Assembly: GCF_003473485.1 (NCBI RefSeq)
Contig: NC_053047.1
Location: forward strand, 3,115,001-3,179,000
DNA from: Medicago truncatula
Lineage: Eukaryota; Streptophyta; Magnoliopsida; Fabales; Fabaceae
Reading direction: 5' to 3'
DNA length: 64,000 bases
The translations under genes were made by a program, and so were the position numbers. Positions 43,954 through 58,689 of the stretch are shown piece after piece. Position 1 is the stretch's first letter; each line of letters starts with the position of its first letter. The notes under the pieces were generated by a model, which was not told the DNA's origin, did not search any database, and saw nothing but the letters and a program-made list of their open reading frames with translations.

Positions 43954-44664
43954 ATTTTTTAAAGTTGTGTTGGACCCAGCATATATCATAAGATTTTTAC
44001 CTTATGTTGGAGGAGTGGGATTCTCACGTCCCAATGTTCACGATCGTGGTATTTGCAAAGCTTCAAATTGAAAGTCAATAAATGTACGATGATGCCATGC
44101 ATACAAACACATAATATATCCACGAATTCTTTTAAGGGTTGCTCTCATATTCAAATAATGTTGCCCATTATAGTTATAAACATTACGTTACCCTTTATAG
44201 TTACTGAAGTTGTCCTTTTTATTGAATATCTGAAGAAAGTAAGGTAGCAACTAGCAACTATTGTCCTTTAATGAAACTTTTACCAATTTTTCATTTATTT
44301 ATAAAAACCACCAAAAAAATCCATTGAAGCATCCTACAACATATGATATAACAATGACAACCTTCCTATCAAATAGATTAGATGTTGCTTATATCTTAAG
44401 TTCTTTATAATCAAATAAAATATGGTTTAGTAATCAATCATTTCAAGTATGCTACGTTACTCACTGTAGATCAAGAAATGATCAAGGATTTTAAAATAGT
44501 AGGGGCAAGATCATAAACGACAATCATATTAAAAACAAACTACTAGAAAATTGAAATAACCCCGTAAATTATATTCGGAAAATAATGAAATTGATCAATG
44601 AATTTGACATCATTAATACTTAGCGATGTAACTAGAGTTGAAAATTGATTTTTTCACACTTTTT

Positions 44665-44788
44665 TTGAAGTGTCTAGTGGTTGGAATTCACCTTTTAAGG
44701 TGAATAAATGGGGTGTCTGAAATTCGAACTTCAACTCCTGCATGTAACAATGCATTGTTCATGTCAACTGGGTTATGCTTACGAAGAC
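44665..44788 (-). repeat. SINE relic, reverse orientation
   Basis: GTGTCTAGTGGTTGGAATTC, then TTCACCTTTTAAGGTGAATA and a decayed B box GAAATTCGAACTTC, matching 13781-13910 and 32852-32992 in layout. No target duplication seen. Confidence 0.55.
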
Positions 44789-45865
44789 TGTTTGTTTAAC
44801 CCTTTAAATAGTTTTCAATGATTTATCTCTCACACCATCATATGTTTACACAAATAAAACTATTCATTAATTTTTTGTGGAGACTACACTTAATTATTAT
44901 TTAAAAATAAAATAAAATTATGCAATAATTAATGATAAAATGTTAGTGTTAGAGATACAAACAGAAAGAGAATCATCGATATTAGATGAAAACAAACGAT
45001 TCACATGACACCAAATTAAATCATAACAGTTATATTTTTATTATTAAATTCAACAATGATTTCTTGTAAGATCATTCAACTATGATTAATCACATTTAAA
45101 AAACAAACCTAATAAATAGGTTGTGGGTGTACCGTCGATACCAGTAGCTAAAGCTGCAACTAGTGAAATTTCAAGGGTTGAGATTGTTGTCATTGGCATT
45201 ACAATTAATTTTTTATTTTTTTGGAATTGATCACGAAATATTTTGTGTGTTAACTTCCAATTCTGATTCTTAGAGAAAAGAGCCTAGTAATTTACATCCA
45301 ATAATTAACCACTTTAATTCAATTGTTTGATTGTGCACACGAAATTTTGATGACTTAATTTTTTATATACAAAACTTAATTGTTTGACGACATTGCAAAA
45401 CGTCTAATTAGTTGTCATGAAAAAGAAGATTAAAAAATGGTGAACGTTTAAAATTAGGTTTCACAATTATCAATTTTTAGTTATTTCTTTTATAAGAAGG
45501 CACCCAACGATAAATAGTGAGATTTGTGCTGTAATTTAACCTTAAAAAAAACTCAAATAAACTCAAATATAAATAATTATATTTGTTTATATTGTTGGTA
45601 TCATTAAAAAATAAAAGTATGGTTTGTTGTTATTAAAATAAAAAAAGTATAGTTTGTTACAATATTAAAGTACAAAATATTTTTTTTAAGGAAAAAGTAC
45701 AAAATATTTATTATCTATACCTATAGTTTTAATTAAAATTCATAAAAACTATTGTTCATAATTTATACGTATAAGCGCAAGAAGAAGAGTGGACAGATCG
45801 TACCGTCTAAACGCTAGTTATTATAAAGATGGTTTATAAAAAAATTATACAAGTAACATAATTAA

Positions 45866-46850
45866 AATTTGGAGATAATTTAAATGTTTGAGAGATGAAA
45901 ATTTCGGTAAAAGAAAAAATAACTAAAATTGATTAAAAAAATTAAAAAAAAGTACTAACATTTAGTTCATTTAATATATTACCGTTTGAATTAGATGCCA
46001 TATATTATTGATCTCATACAAACACACAAATTTTGATGCATAACTACATTTTCATCTAAATGACAATTTGGATATTTGTGTCATGATTTGTGATTAAGTT
46101 TTTATTTTTTTATATATAAGAAAACGAATCAATTTTTTAAAATGCAAAGCTCATGATATTATATCATACATAATCGATCAACAAAGTCATCTCTATCTAG
46201 CTCACACAAATGAAATATTTTCTTGTTATCGAACATTCTTTCATGAGATTTGTCATGTAATTTATCCTAAGACAAATCAAATTAACAAATCAATACTTTT
46301 TTGTTGAAAGAATAATTTTAATATAATTTGAATGTTTGATAGATGAAAAGTTTAGTATGAGTAGAAATAACTAAAATTGATAAAAGAATAATAGAGTTTA
46401 GTCTGTTTATTCTATTACCGTTTGAATTGGATGGCATATATAGATAAAAGAACACACATATTAGGTGATAGAGGCTAAAAATACATATTTTATTGATCTC
46501 ATAAGAAGACACGAGTAATGATCGTAAAAAAAATATGTATCTTATTGATCTCATAAGAACACACAAGATTTGTTGCATAACTATATTCTTATCTAGATGA
46601 CAATCTGGATATTTGTGTCATTGTATGATTGATGATTAAGTTATTATTTTCAAAACTCAAAAAATAATTATTATCCTTTTCTATTTAAAAAAATATATAT
46701 ATAAATTCAAATTCAAAAATTCAAAACTCATGATGTTAGTTCTATAGGCAACAAAGATGTCTCTATAATATGCACAATGCACAAAATACTCACACAAATG
46801 AAAATATTTTTTTGGTATCGATCACATGATAGATGATTGCTCTTTAGGTA
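45866..46850. repeat. Diverged tandem duplication, two units of roughly 0.45-0.55 kb
   Basis: Unit 1 (about 45866-46316) and unit 2 (about 46317-46850) share ordered blocks: AAATAACTAAAATTGAT, ATTACCGTTTGAATT, TTGATCTCATA, TGCATAACTA, ATGACAAT then TGGATATTTGTGTCAT, and CTCACACAAATGAAA. Non-coding; divergence is considerable. Confidence 0.7.
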
Positions 46851-49800
46851 TTCAGTGATTGCTCTTATGAGTTCATTAAACGGAAGTTAATTGTCTTTCG
46901 ACACTTTTATGCATTACATGTAAATGTTCAAAGACAATGAGAGAAATATTGAAAAATTAAAATAGTAAGTTACACATTAGAAATAAATTAACATGGATAT
47001 AAACTGTAACTTAATCAAAGTTCTAACATAAAAGTTCATTAAAAATAAAGTATAAAATACTCAGTAAAATGGATGGTACATGCAGTAAGAAGAAAATATG
47101 TCTGAAACATTCTCTTGTTGAGGCTTTGATTGTGAGGAAAACATCCCATCGTGAGCAGTTGTTTTCTATGGTAAATAAGAAAATAAACAAACAAAAATTT
47201 ATGCACCTTTCTCAGATAAAAATATGTTTTGTCATTATAGAAGACATTTTGTTTTAAAAAATAAAATAAGACTGAAATAAGATAGAAGTGTTGCGAATTC
47301 GATGAGAAAACACATCAATAACAAATTTGATGTGTGGAGTAAGTGATAATCAGGCAACCAAAATCAAAGTGCATGAAACAATTATAAACACAAACCAAAA
47401 GTAGAAAACAACAGCGAGAGAAAAGGAAGAGAGAACACAAAAGAATTTGTTGACCCAGTTCAGTTCGGTCAAAATTGACCTAGTGTGGGGGAGAGAGCAG
47501 CCCTCCGTTTCACTATACGGTGAGTAACGTTACAAAAGAGATGTCAATGAGTTACAAGAATAAGTCTCCCGCATAATTCTACCCAAAGCCTCAATCTCTT
47601 CCCGTAACCAAGAGACTCAATCCTAATAGTGTTTCCCAAGGTGAATCAACCCTCAAACCCTAGTGTTTGTTACCAAAGAGACAAACTATATACAAACCTT
47701 AGTTTTGTTGTTGTCTTTCTAAATCCTTGTTTCAGCCCCCTCTATCTTAAGGTTTACACTGATACAAGTCTATATTTATAGTAAAAGCATCCTTCATAAA
47801 TTGGAACAAAATCAGGCCCAAAAATACGTTTAGTTTTTCTGACTCTGCACAAAATCGTGCTCCGATTTTTTACGAATGAAAGTGTCAATTCTACAACATA
47901 AAATCGGACTCCGATTTTGACAGCTTCAGCAAACTCAATTTCTCCAATTTTGAGTCACTTTCACCACAAGAAGGAATAAAATTTCTCTTTAAAATTATTT
48001 GGAATAAAATGACTCTTGATTTTTTCACATGACATGTAGGCAGCATAGTGGATAAAAAAGTTCCACATAAGCAAAACAACTCATTTTTAAATATCTCAAT
48101 TTATTTTTGTAGAGGACGAAAATGAGTATTTATTTGAGCCCCAAGTTTTTTTTAAGGGACCATTTATAAGAAAGCTAACTAAAGATATGGTCAAAGTTTT
48201 AAATAACAATCTCAATCGTGGCTGTGTTAATTGTCATAGTTTTTTTTGTTACGGATGATGCGTTATAGATTGTGGTTGTCACGATGTAAGTTAATTGTAA
48301 CATTGCATAAATATTATTAAAATTATACTATCATATAATGTATAATAACTTAAATCAAACTTCCTTAAATTAAACACTTTATTCATATAGGATAAGATTG
48401 TTAAAATAAATGTAATAATTAGAACTTCACAACAGTGTTAAAAAAAATTACAACTCCACAACATTGCACAACTTGAAAATAAGGGACAAAGAAATATGAA
48501 ACACGATTGGATCATCATTATCTGTCATTCTCTATTATTTTTTTCCTTATGAAGGAAGTTATGTTTTTCGCTTTCATAATCGTGTTTCACATTTGTAACG
48601 GAGTTTTGTGGTCGTATGGGCATTTTGTCATGGTTGTAACGAGAGTTTCACTGTGATTTTTATTCTCACTATGAAACTCTTAAACCGATTGTATGTCATA
48701 CAAAAGACATCGTGCTTCTCCTTCAACGACGTTGACAAATAGTGAATCCCATTTCATCTTGGCCAGCACAAAGCTACCTTAATTATTACGAATTCATGTT
48801 CCTAGCCCTACTCTATTTTGAGCATTCAAGAAAGAGGCGTCAATATTACACTTATAAAACTCGTAACTTGGTTTTTTTTTTCTTTCCATCTTCTACTTAC
48901 ATGTGGCTGATCCTAGCATTTTGCCATCTTGTTAGTAAATATGTGACATAGTTCCAAATACAAACATTTTCTTTGTTTCCAAATCGACCAAAGAGTACAG
49001 GAAAGGTTGCTTGTTGGTTCATACTTACTTAAACACCAGCAAAACTTCAAACATATTGACAACAATAGTGCTATCAACACTCATGACTTGTGCAACCAAC
49101 ACATCATCTCCTGATTCTCCTAAGAGGCGTAAAAGACTCACTGAAATATTGGGCAACCAAATCGTCATACTATGAAGTTGCAAAACACAATTTTTGTCCT
49201 CATAGTCTCGCCTTCGAAAGCGGAAACCACATTAAATATATAATGAATATATATTAATTTCAAAACTAATTGGTAGGGTATAAAGAATTTTTTTATATAT
49301 AGTTTGGTGAACTAAAAAATGAATGTTTAATTAAAATACATTCTTGATGTGTTAGTACCTTATGTGGAGAAGAAACAAAATACAAAATTAATTTTTCTTT
49401 CAATATCTTTGAGAGTTTGGTTTAATGGTAAAAAAGTAAGTCTTGAACAAAAGGTCTTCTCTACTTTATAATGAGGCACCATCGTCTAACCTTGAAATTT
49501 TTCCATCAAAAAGTAAAAATTTCAATACATATATATATTTTTTTTTTAAAAAAACTAATTGAATTTATTGAATCAACAACATATGTCGAAATAATTTCCG
49601 GAAAACAAAAAAAAACTTATGTTGATGAACCCAATTCTTGACTTCAAGAATTTTCTTCAAAACTTCACTTTGAAATCTGAATCACACTTATACAAGCAAT
49701 TCTATGTGTCCCTTCTCAATGTTTTTCTCCCACCTTGACCTTGTTAGCAACAAATTTGATTTTTCTCAAAATGAACTATGATACTAAACAACATGGAAAT

Positions 49801-49950
49801 TTTAACACCTTGCTCTATTTGATTTCTTTCATTCCCTAGGTCCTTAATATTGAGGCTATGCATATGGTTTTTACTATTAACATTGCCAAACTAATGCCAA
49901 AATCCATTTTTCCTTGCATAAATTTCACATTATTGAGCCTTAGGTTAATG

Positions 49951-52422
49951 TTAAGCAATTGGTGTTTCTTCTCTCTCAGAATTTATCTCACTATACATAG
50001 CCTTTGACCTTGATGCTCTTGATTGTCTTGATGAAGATTTAGGAGATGAAGTTGATTTTGGCTTCTTCCTTCTTGGCTTCTTAGGAACATGATGAGTAAC
50101 CCCAGCTGATGGAATATTGCCTTGGTACATGACTGGTTTTGGTTGGTTTCCTGCTGGATCTTCAAAATCTAATCAAAGGTTTATAATTACTACATTAAAC
50201 CAAACAATAAACAGATATGTAGTCGAGACAACTTAGAGTGAGATTAATTTTTGCAATGAGACGGGAGTTGAGTAGTTCAACTAGTTTGAAATAAAATTAA
50301 ACAAAGAGCTAAACACTTGAATGACAAAATTAAAATCGGATACATTCTACTAAGTTATAAGTCTCATTAGTCACTCGCTATATAGTTAACCAACCAGAGA
50401 ACTTCTTTTAATGACACAGAATGTGTTGATCAATTTTTTTAGAACCAGAGCTAGATTGATATGAGGTTCAAATATTAAAAAAAACTTTTTTAAATATTTT
50501 ACATTTTTTATCAATCATCTAATTCAACAGTGGACTTCAACTGTCTGAATCAAATTTGACCCTCAAACCGGCTTTGAAAACATTGAAGGAAAACATAAAA
50601 AATGGGATAAAGTGGTGTAGGTAGCAATAAAATTCTGAGGCCCAAATTTAATAAGCGATGGTAAATTGCATGTTTTAGGCCCAAAATTAATAATATTAAC
50701 CGTTAATTGCTTTTTCCTCACCAAACAAGCAAATTATTGATTAATGCATTACTCCAAAATTATATAGTACTAAAAACCTTTTCTCAAGTTAAACATAGTG
50801 ATTAGAGTTCGAACTCAAACTCCTTCGTTTATGTGTGTGTGAGAATTTTCAATAATTATTATCATTTTGTTTATCTATAAAAAAAAATATTTCTCAGAAA
50901 ATGGAATATTCTATCCAACTATAACACCCCAACCAAAAGGTTCTAAATTTCTAATAACTAACCCCTAAATTTAATATAGTCAAATCCACTTTGTTGGTTA
51001 AAAAAAGTTTTAGTCTCTTACTTGGTCCACTAAAAAGGGTATTAAAGTGTAAAACATGAGCTAGTAGATTCCCTTCCTAATGAGAAAGTTTACTCGTGAC
51101 AGAAGTGCCAAACTCTTACCATGGGGGCAAAGAATCTATATGCTGTTCTTTTGTTTTAGAAAGCCTCACAAGTTTACCTCGTTGAAATTAAAGTGACAAT
51201 AATAACCTAATAAAAAAGTGACAATTCTAAAAATAATAATAATCAAATAAACTTTCCCTTACTACTAGGTTATATTGTTCAAGCTTGGGAGACTACAACG
51301 TTTCACATGAATGAAGAAAACATGACATCAAAGAATTTTCATGCTTAGTCTTTGAAATTGTTTCCAAGTGTTTAAGCCCTTGTAACGGTCTTTTTTGTCT
51401 AACAAAACTCACTTACACTAAATATGTAGAAGAAATATATTCCAGACTCGAATACGTATCCTTATTATCGCATCAAATTTCTCGTCATATTAACATACGA
51501 GCTACGATCATGGGACAAACATTTTTAATGGCTTAGAGTACTCAATATATTACTCCATGAGTTTAAATTAAACATGTAAGAGTTTAAAAGAGGTTATTTC
51601 TTAAACTAAAAAAAAAAATTATATAAATTCGTTTAGATGAGATGATATGTGTCTCTTCTAATTTAACCAAGATCCTTGGTTCGAATCCAGCCTTGAACAT
51701 TCAGTAATGTTAAAACTCTTAGGGGAACTTGCCGTTCATTTAAGTTCCACAATAATCGAGGGATTAGTCTCCACAGTTGCATGCGGAAAAAGTCAAAAAA
51801 CATGATCTAGATTAAACGTTGGTTTACAAGAAATAAAGCATACCTTGATTGAACCCAGATGTGGAGACAGTCAATTGATTAGGATCTTTTTGGTCACTCA
51901 AACTACCAATTGATGTTGAAAAATCAGGTGCCGTTTTAAATCCATTCATCTGCAAACTCAACAAAAAGAATAAACAAAATTATGAAATATTTAGTCTATT
52001 TATTATCTAATTTAATATATACATGAATAAAATAATACATACCCAACTGGGTCCATTTCCATTGGGACCATCCCATCCAATGTGAGCCACATGCTTAACA
52101 TCTGTTGGATGCCCAATTTCTATCTCCCTCTCCTTCACAACTACAACACCCAACAAATTCTAAATTAAATAAAATTTCTAAAAAATTAGATAATAAATAT
52201 ATAAATTTTTGCTAAATTTAATGAAAAATGTCATATTTTTTCTTTAAATTTTTGTCCTTAATTTAATATATTCTAGTGATAGAAAAGATAAATAAAAAAA
52301 TGTGTCAAAAAAAATAGAAATTGGAAAGTTAATAGTATATTGGAGGTGTACCAAAGGATAGATAAATTACCAAAAATTTGGGATATGTACTTAAAACTTT
52401 TGTAGATCCCTTTAATCGTCAT
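49951..52422 (-). CDS. RIC protein (ROP-interactive CRIB-motif protein, RIC10/11-like)
   Basis: Effector of ROP (plant Rho) GTPases. Exons: 52422-52371, 52140-52043, 51949-51844 and 50159-49951. Phases fit; product 154 aa. Residues 1-17 (MTIKGIYKSFKYISQIF) are a conserved hydrophobic/basic start. The CRIB motif follows at about residues 25-42: IEIGHPTDVKHVAHIGWDG, matching I-x-x-P-x-x-[FV]-x-H-x-x-H-x-G, the ROP-GTP binding element. After PSW the protein becomes Ser/Pro-rich and ends with a basic, Ser-rich tail (VPKKPRRKKPKS, SSRQSRASRSK). A leader intron is likely (donor AAAG/GTACTC at 52826, acceptor near 52512). RIC proteins link ROP activity to actin, microtubules or Ca2+ in polarised growth. 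The exact RIC number is uncertain. Confidence 0.88.
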
Positions 52423-54419
52423 GGTGGAATCACAAACCCAAGCTCAATATGGTAGCCTATTAGAATGGCAAAATGTAGAAGCAAAAATCCTAATTTTAAT
52501 GCTTTTGTTGCCTGTCACAATATGAATATGCATGATTAAACTTTGGTCATAAAAAAATGAATAATTAAATATTGTACACAATTATGAATTCAATAAAAGG
52601 GATTAGTTCAATGCATGTGATTTAAGAGGAACCTTTCCTCCGTCAAAAAAAAAAAAAAGAGGAACCTTTCCTATATTAGTCTATAATATGAATGATTGAA
52701 GATTGGTATTTGATTATAAGAATACAAAGATGATTAATTAATTTGTTGTCATATTAATGTGGAGATTAAGAAAATTGTTAAGGGTAAACATGATCAGAGA
52801 TAAAATAAATAAAACAATAGGAGTACCTTTGAAGAGAATTAAGACGTTGAAGGAGCTATAAAAACATTGAAATGAGGAAGATGGTTATTCCTTCAAATCC
52901 AGAAGCCATTGATTTTGGATCCATTTCTCATCATTATGAAACTTCTTTTGATATAGGGAATGTTATTGATCACACATGCAAAAGCCTTTGTTCAATTTCC
53001 TTTTTTCTTATAATTTCATATAGGGAAGTATCAAAATGGCATAAGAAATTGAGTTTCAAATGCAAAATCTAAAATGAATGAAAGAATACAAGAGAAGGGT
53101 TTGTTTCTAAGGAGAGAAGGAGGGGGAGAAAAGAATTGAAGGGATCCACGAAAATATGAAAAAACTATTGAATAAAGGGTGAGAGAAGAGAGAGAAGACA
53201 ATTTAGAATGCCAAGTGTGGTACTAATTAATTTAATTGAATTAACAATACTACAAAAAAATGTGATATTTAAACAAACCAAAAATTTGATAACGTTAGGG
53301 AAACCGTATAAAAATACTACAAAAATAAATGTTAATTTCATTAAAAGAAAGAAAAATAATATAATTGAACTGATACTCGTACAAAAATACATGTGAGATA
53401 AGTTTTTAGTTGTTAAAATAACTTTTTTGTTGAACTTAAGAGGTCGAGAGAAGGGTAGTCAACTTATTATCTCATTTATTTATTGTACATTTAGGAGATA
53501 CATATAAGTGATAAATTTGTGAAGTCTGCACCAACAATATATTGATCTAAGTAGTAATGGATTTGAGTCTCTTAAGCATGTTGTTAGTGTTCGATCATGA
53601 CTCATTCGTATGAAAAAAAATCCGGTTAGAAGGAAAGAATAAACATTGTGTGTTCCATATGTTCTCCGACATAGATTAATTAGTTCAACGATTGTGGAAA
53701 CTTTGTACGAATATCATAATCTCCAACAAGTTCTGCACCTTGTGAAATCTACTTATAAAATGGTCTCACTAATCTATGATTGTGTCTATCTCTTTTTGTA
53801 AATGAAGAATACATACTACATAAATGATGTAGTTAAATTGAGCAATTCATGGTGTTGTGGTGTTTTATCTGTTCATGTTATATCTGAAAGGTCGACTACG
53901 ATAGTAAACTCAGTATTTATCTGTTCTTCATAAAAAAAAGTTGGTCCTTATCTTGTTACTTGTACTGCACTTTCCCAATGCGTAGATATATAGTTTTTTT
54001 TTTTAATAAACACATGAGTAAACAACTGAATTAATTTCTGATTTTATGTAGGATGTTGTCAAATAAATTTATGATTTTATGAGTATTTCAAAAAGATATT
54101 TAATTCTGTCAAATTTTACTCATGCTAGTACTATAAAAGTATTCTAGATACTAATTAGATAATACGTGAATAAACGTAAGAATAAAATTGATAGTTAGTC
54201 TTGACCAAAAAAAAAATTGATAGTTAGTTGATAAAACATAGAGACTTAATTCATGGTAAATGGTTACACATATGAATCGACTTGACAATTTAATAGATTA
54301 GTTGGAGACTAATTTTGGGGTATACTCATATACATAAATTGGGTATTCTTCCTATCAAATGTGAAGATTAATTTCTTGGGCCAAGTTCATCTATAAATTT
54401 TCATCTCAAATTTTTTAAC

Positions 54420-54850
54420 ATTCTTATTAGGGATGACAATGGGATGGAAACAGTTTTAAACATCCTTGTCCCACCTCTTTGTAACGCACCTACCCAAAAT
54501 CCTTATCCGGAGTGATAATTGAACATCCACCCCCTAACGAAGAATAGGTTTCCTGGCCTCGCCCTTAAACCTAGAAATTATATTTTTTTCAACAAAACAA
54601 AGTGTGTCTACAAATCTTCGCATTTATTTCTTCATAATATCAAAAACTAATAATTAAATTGTACCGATTAACTAAAATCAATCACAACTTTTATTTAAGA
54701 AAATTAAAGGGTAATATTATACCATTTAAAGGGAAAATAGACAATAAAGTTAATAAATATAAGGATAATATAGTAAATGTAAGTAGGTCGAGTGAGGGCA
54801 GGTGTGGGACGGGTATAACCTTCCCCCGCCCCACTCACTCTGTCACTGTT
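54420..54850. repeat. Dispersed repeat beginning GGGATGACAATGGG
   Basis: GGGATGACAATGGGATGG opens the block and GTGGGACGGGTATAACCTTC with CCCCCGCCCCACTCACTC closes it. A related block at 58690-58860 opens GGCATGACAATGGGGCGGGG and closes near CATCTCATCCCCGC. The opening and closing parts are roughly inverse, so this may be a decayed DNA element. Confidence 0.5.
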
Positions 54851-56216
54851 TTTTTAAATTCGGCTTTCCCACACTTACATCAATTAAATCAAGTTTTTCC
54901 TTTAATTTTAGGTTGAATTCGCCGGATTAATTTTTTTTTTGTCATATTTAATTGCTATATTGCTCTATGCAGTTGCGGAGACGTAAGACTATAAGAGTGA
55001 CTTAGGGTGGTTGTGTCCTCCCCTAAACTTTTTTTATAAAAATAATTATAATACTATGATTATGATATTATATATTAGCCCTTGAAGTTTTTAAGTGTCT
55101 ACTATAAAAATAAAATAAAATAAAGTCTATTGAAATTTCACCAAGTAAAAAAATGCATGAGGAGGATTAATTATTAATTAATCCTGTATATAATATATGA
55201 GAACTTGAAATTCAGTTTGTCTCATCTCTCTTTTGTGTTGCTTGTGCAGTTGTGCTGCTCGTTTAGTCGACTCTTAAGACCAGCCAACAAACTCACTGGT
55301 ATATTACATTGTTATTTCCATATATAATAAAGAGTATTATAAAAAGAAGCAATTAATATTATAAAATATACATATGAGATAAACGATATTTTAAAAATGA
55401 CAAAATTGATGAGATAGAAATAGCTGTAATTGCTAGAAAAAAAAATTATGACTAGTTTGACCAAAACATAATAATTGTTGACATTTTGTATCAATAGTTC
55501 TATTATTGGTAAGCATTATTTTTGTAACAAGAAAAAATGCACCAATATGTTAGTGACGACAAAATTCCTTTGCTTTGTTGGCATATTTCTCACAAAAATG
55601 GGTTGGAAGCACGTTTTCAAATGTGTTTTGGTAGGAGACATTGCCAATAGGTCTCATATTTTTCTTGGTTTTTCATTCTTAAGATGGAAAGAAATATGCC
55701 AATTTGCCTGCAGAAAATCTTAGAAATCATGATCATACATGGTTGTCTTCATTTAATATGTTTGAAAATTATGCTATAGATGATTAGATCTATTCTTACC
55801 AAAAATTCTATAGATCTATTAGTAATATTGGAAACATTATAAGATGACTTTGCAGGCTTAGAGCTTCCAAAATAAGATGTCAAACAAATTAGTGTTTTGT
55901 TTTCCAGTATAGATTGGGCCAGAGACTAATAAACCTTAAATTATTGTGTTTTTTTTGGGTAAAAGAAACAATATTAGTTAATTTAAATTGATAGGTTAAT
56001 ATGAATCAAACAAACATCACATTATGATTGAAAATCAAACAACGTCGTATTAAGATGAGAAATCAACCAATGTCGAATCGAGACTATAATTAAGTGAATT
56101 ATTGATCTGCTAATACTAATTTTTTATTTTACACCGTATAAAGAGGTTTACCTTAAAAAATGATGCATTGATGTATCTTTTTAATCATATAATTTTTCAT
56201 TGTAGCTAATGTTATC

Positions 56217-56290
56217 GTGAGCTTAACTTAGTTGGTATGCACAATGGATAATATATGCAAGGTCCATGATTCAAATCCCGACCACCAAAA
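56217..56290 (+). repeat. Short SINE copy
   Basis: GTGAGCTTAACTTAGTTGGT as A box, GATTCAAATCCCGACC as decayed B box, then an A run. Same family as 10342-10480. Confidence 0.6.
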
Positions 56291-57545
56291 AAAAAATACT
56301 ACAAAAAATCTAGTGTTTAAATTTTATTTTTTTTATAGATTTTTTAACATAAGTTTCTTAAAGTTCTACCGATGTCATCTTGATTGAGTCAAACTAAACC
56401 AACTTGTTGATCGATTGAGTTTGCTCTAAATTTCATGAGAAAAGATCGTAAAATTCTATGTTGTCGGCATCATTAAAAAAGATAGGTATAATTTATTACA
56501 ATCTGAGAGTACGAAATATCTATTCTGTATACTCATAATTTTAATTAAAATTTCATAAAAACAAATGTTCATAATTTATATGCATTATCGAATATAAGAC
56601 AGACAAGCAATTGCCTCCTTCACCCATTGCAGATGGAGGGTTTTAGGTGTAAATAGTTAACCTAGAATTATAGAGGTGCTGCCTGGAAAACAAAAAAAGA
56701 ACAAATTTGGTTTATAAACCTATTTAAAGAGAACCACATCAATTAAACGAAACTACAAATATTAATTTCTTGTCATCGAAATCAGTCATCCATCAATGTT
56801 AATATTGTTTTAAATCAAAAACCAAAGTTGAGACTGATTGTTCTTATTCAAACGTGTCTCATTTTAATAATTGTTCAAACCGTATTTTTTAAGTTTTACA
56901 TAATGCATATAAAGAAGTTTATCATATGAGTGTTGTTGTTGTTTTCAGTTTTTCATAGGTTTCTTTTACTTAAAATGAAATAATCTTTTTTTTTAACAAG
57001 CCAAAATGGAATTAATTAAATCAAAAGGAGTGGTTCATTTCGTACAAGGCATGCAAAAGAGAACCACGTAAAGTTTGTACAAGACAGGTCACTGCTGCCA
57101 CAGAAAACAAAAAGCAAATAGACCAAAATAAAAACAGAAGAAGAACAACAAAGTTATTGTAAAACTCTCATGCAAAGTAGAGGATGTCTCCACCAGTCAT
57201 GATAGCTAAAAGAACAGGTTGACCTACACGCCTTTAACCACCGAAAGGAAACAAAAGGAGTGGTAGAATCTTATTTTTTGTATGTTGGTTTGATGTAATC
57301 TTTTAAAAACAACTAATATCATATTAGTCTTTGAGTGGACTAATTTAACTTCTTCAAACAAATATTAGTCTTTGAAGAACGAGTTGTGCGCCAAAACACA
57401 TTAACAATATTAGTTGCATTGAGAAATAAAAAACATAATTTTTTTAATGATAAATATGACATTAATGATAAAAACATGGAAATATTTTCCTCCGATAAAT
57501 TAGAATAGTTGTTATTAAATATTAAAAAGTGGATGATGAATCCAC

Positions 57546-57661
57546 GTGGGCATAACTCAGTTGGCAGAGAAATATATTGTTATATGTAGAGGTCAGGGTT
57601 TAAATCACACTTATTCACCTTAAAAAAGGTGAATTCTAACCACTAAACTACCTGACAAAAA
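57546..57661 (+). repeat. SINE copy, forward
   Basis: CGTGGGCATAACTCAGTTGG as A box, CAGGGTTTAAATC as decayed B box, TTCACCTTAAAAAAGGTGAA hairpin, CTACCTGAC and an A run. Same family, full length but diverged. Confidence 0.65.
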
Positions 57662-58689
57662 AAGTGTCTGATGAAAAATATTATCAAGTGACAAAGATGT
57701 CCATTCATTAAGTTACAAGGATTATATGTCTTAAAAGTAAGAAATGATTTGTAACTTACACAATGTCTTGTTATTTGAGCTATTACGGGGAAATTTGTTT
57801 TAATTGACATTTTTTTTTTATGAAAATTCAAATTGTAAACATAGAGATAACAGAGGGAAGTTGAAAGGGAAAAAGACACAAAATGGTAGAATATCGGTGA
57901 ATTATCAAATAATTAGAATGAGACAAGATATAGTTTTTGGTGGTAATTAAGTTTCATAGTTAAAAATAGATATGAATGAAATATGCATTTTTTTTTTAGA
58001 GGAATGGGAATGTACACATAGTAACATCCAATGTTCGCATTTTAACTCCAATTTTATAAAAACTCATGGAAAGAAAGTATAATAAAGACTTCTAATTAAA
58101 ACAAAGGTTTTTTTGTCATATAGTATAATAAAGACTTATAAAGTATTGGTTCTCAACATAACCCCGTATCAAGTTAGACGTTGTATTTGAGGTTCGAACT
58201 CCCTCTACTTATGTATGAGAGTTTCATGGTTATTTATTGTTTCACTTATCTACCAGAAAAATGGGCTAAAGTTTAATGCATGTTTAACTCTCAAAAAAAC
58301 ATGTTTACTTATTTTTTGAAACGGCTAATATTATTCACATCGAGAGTATGCAAGGCGCACAACAAACTCGCGGGTACACAGAAAAATAAACATACAAGCA
58401 TCTCTTAAAGAAAAAGAGTATAATTTGTAATTTGTTCTAGACATTTACTTTTCAAGGGATAGCAATGCATATTTTAACAAAAGAGGATAAAAAACTGTAA
58501 TTCAAGTGTATCTCTGGATAGTGTGTTGTAATTTACTCTTTAGCTTATTTCTTCATTTTTATTGTTCTAAAGATTCTAACGACAAAACTTACACAAATAC
58601 TAAATATTGAAAAGTGAAGAATTCTATTTCAAATTCACTTATGTAATACCAAACATCTTTACAACTAGCGTTTGAGTTATACTTACGAT

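Larger units (their letters stand above)
43963..49950. other. Long repeat-rich intergenic region
   Basis: No gene is supported over about 6 kb. Contains a SINE relic (44665-44788), a tandem duplication (45866-46850), a block at 45590-45790 related to 56455-56610, and a moderately GC-richer block at 47395-47700 (GTTGACCCAGTTCAGTTCGG, GGGGGAGAGAGCAGCCC) that resembles a dispersed legume repeat of unknown type. Confidence 0.5.

Noticed and set aside
47395..47770. LTR retrotransposon end
   Set aside because: The sequence looks like a dispersed repeat, but I could not find paired LTRs, a primer-binding site or a polyprotein, so I do not call it one.
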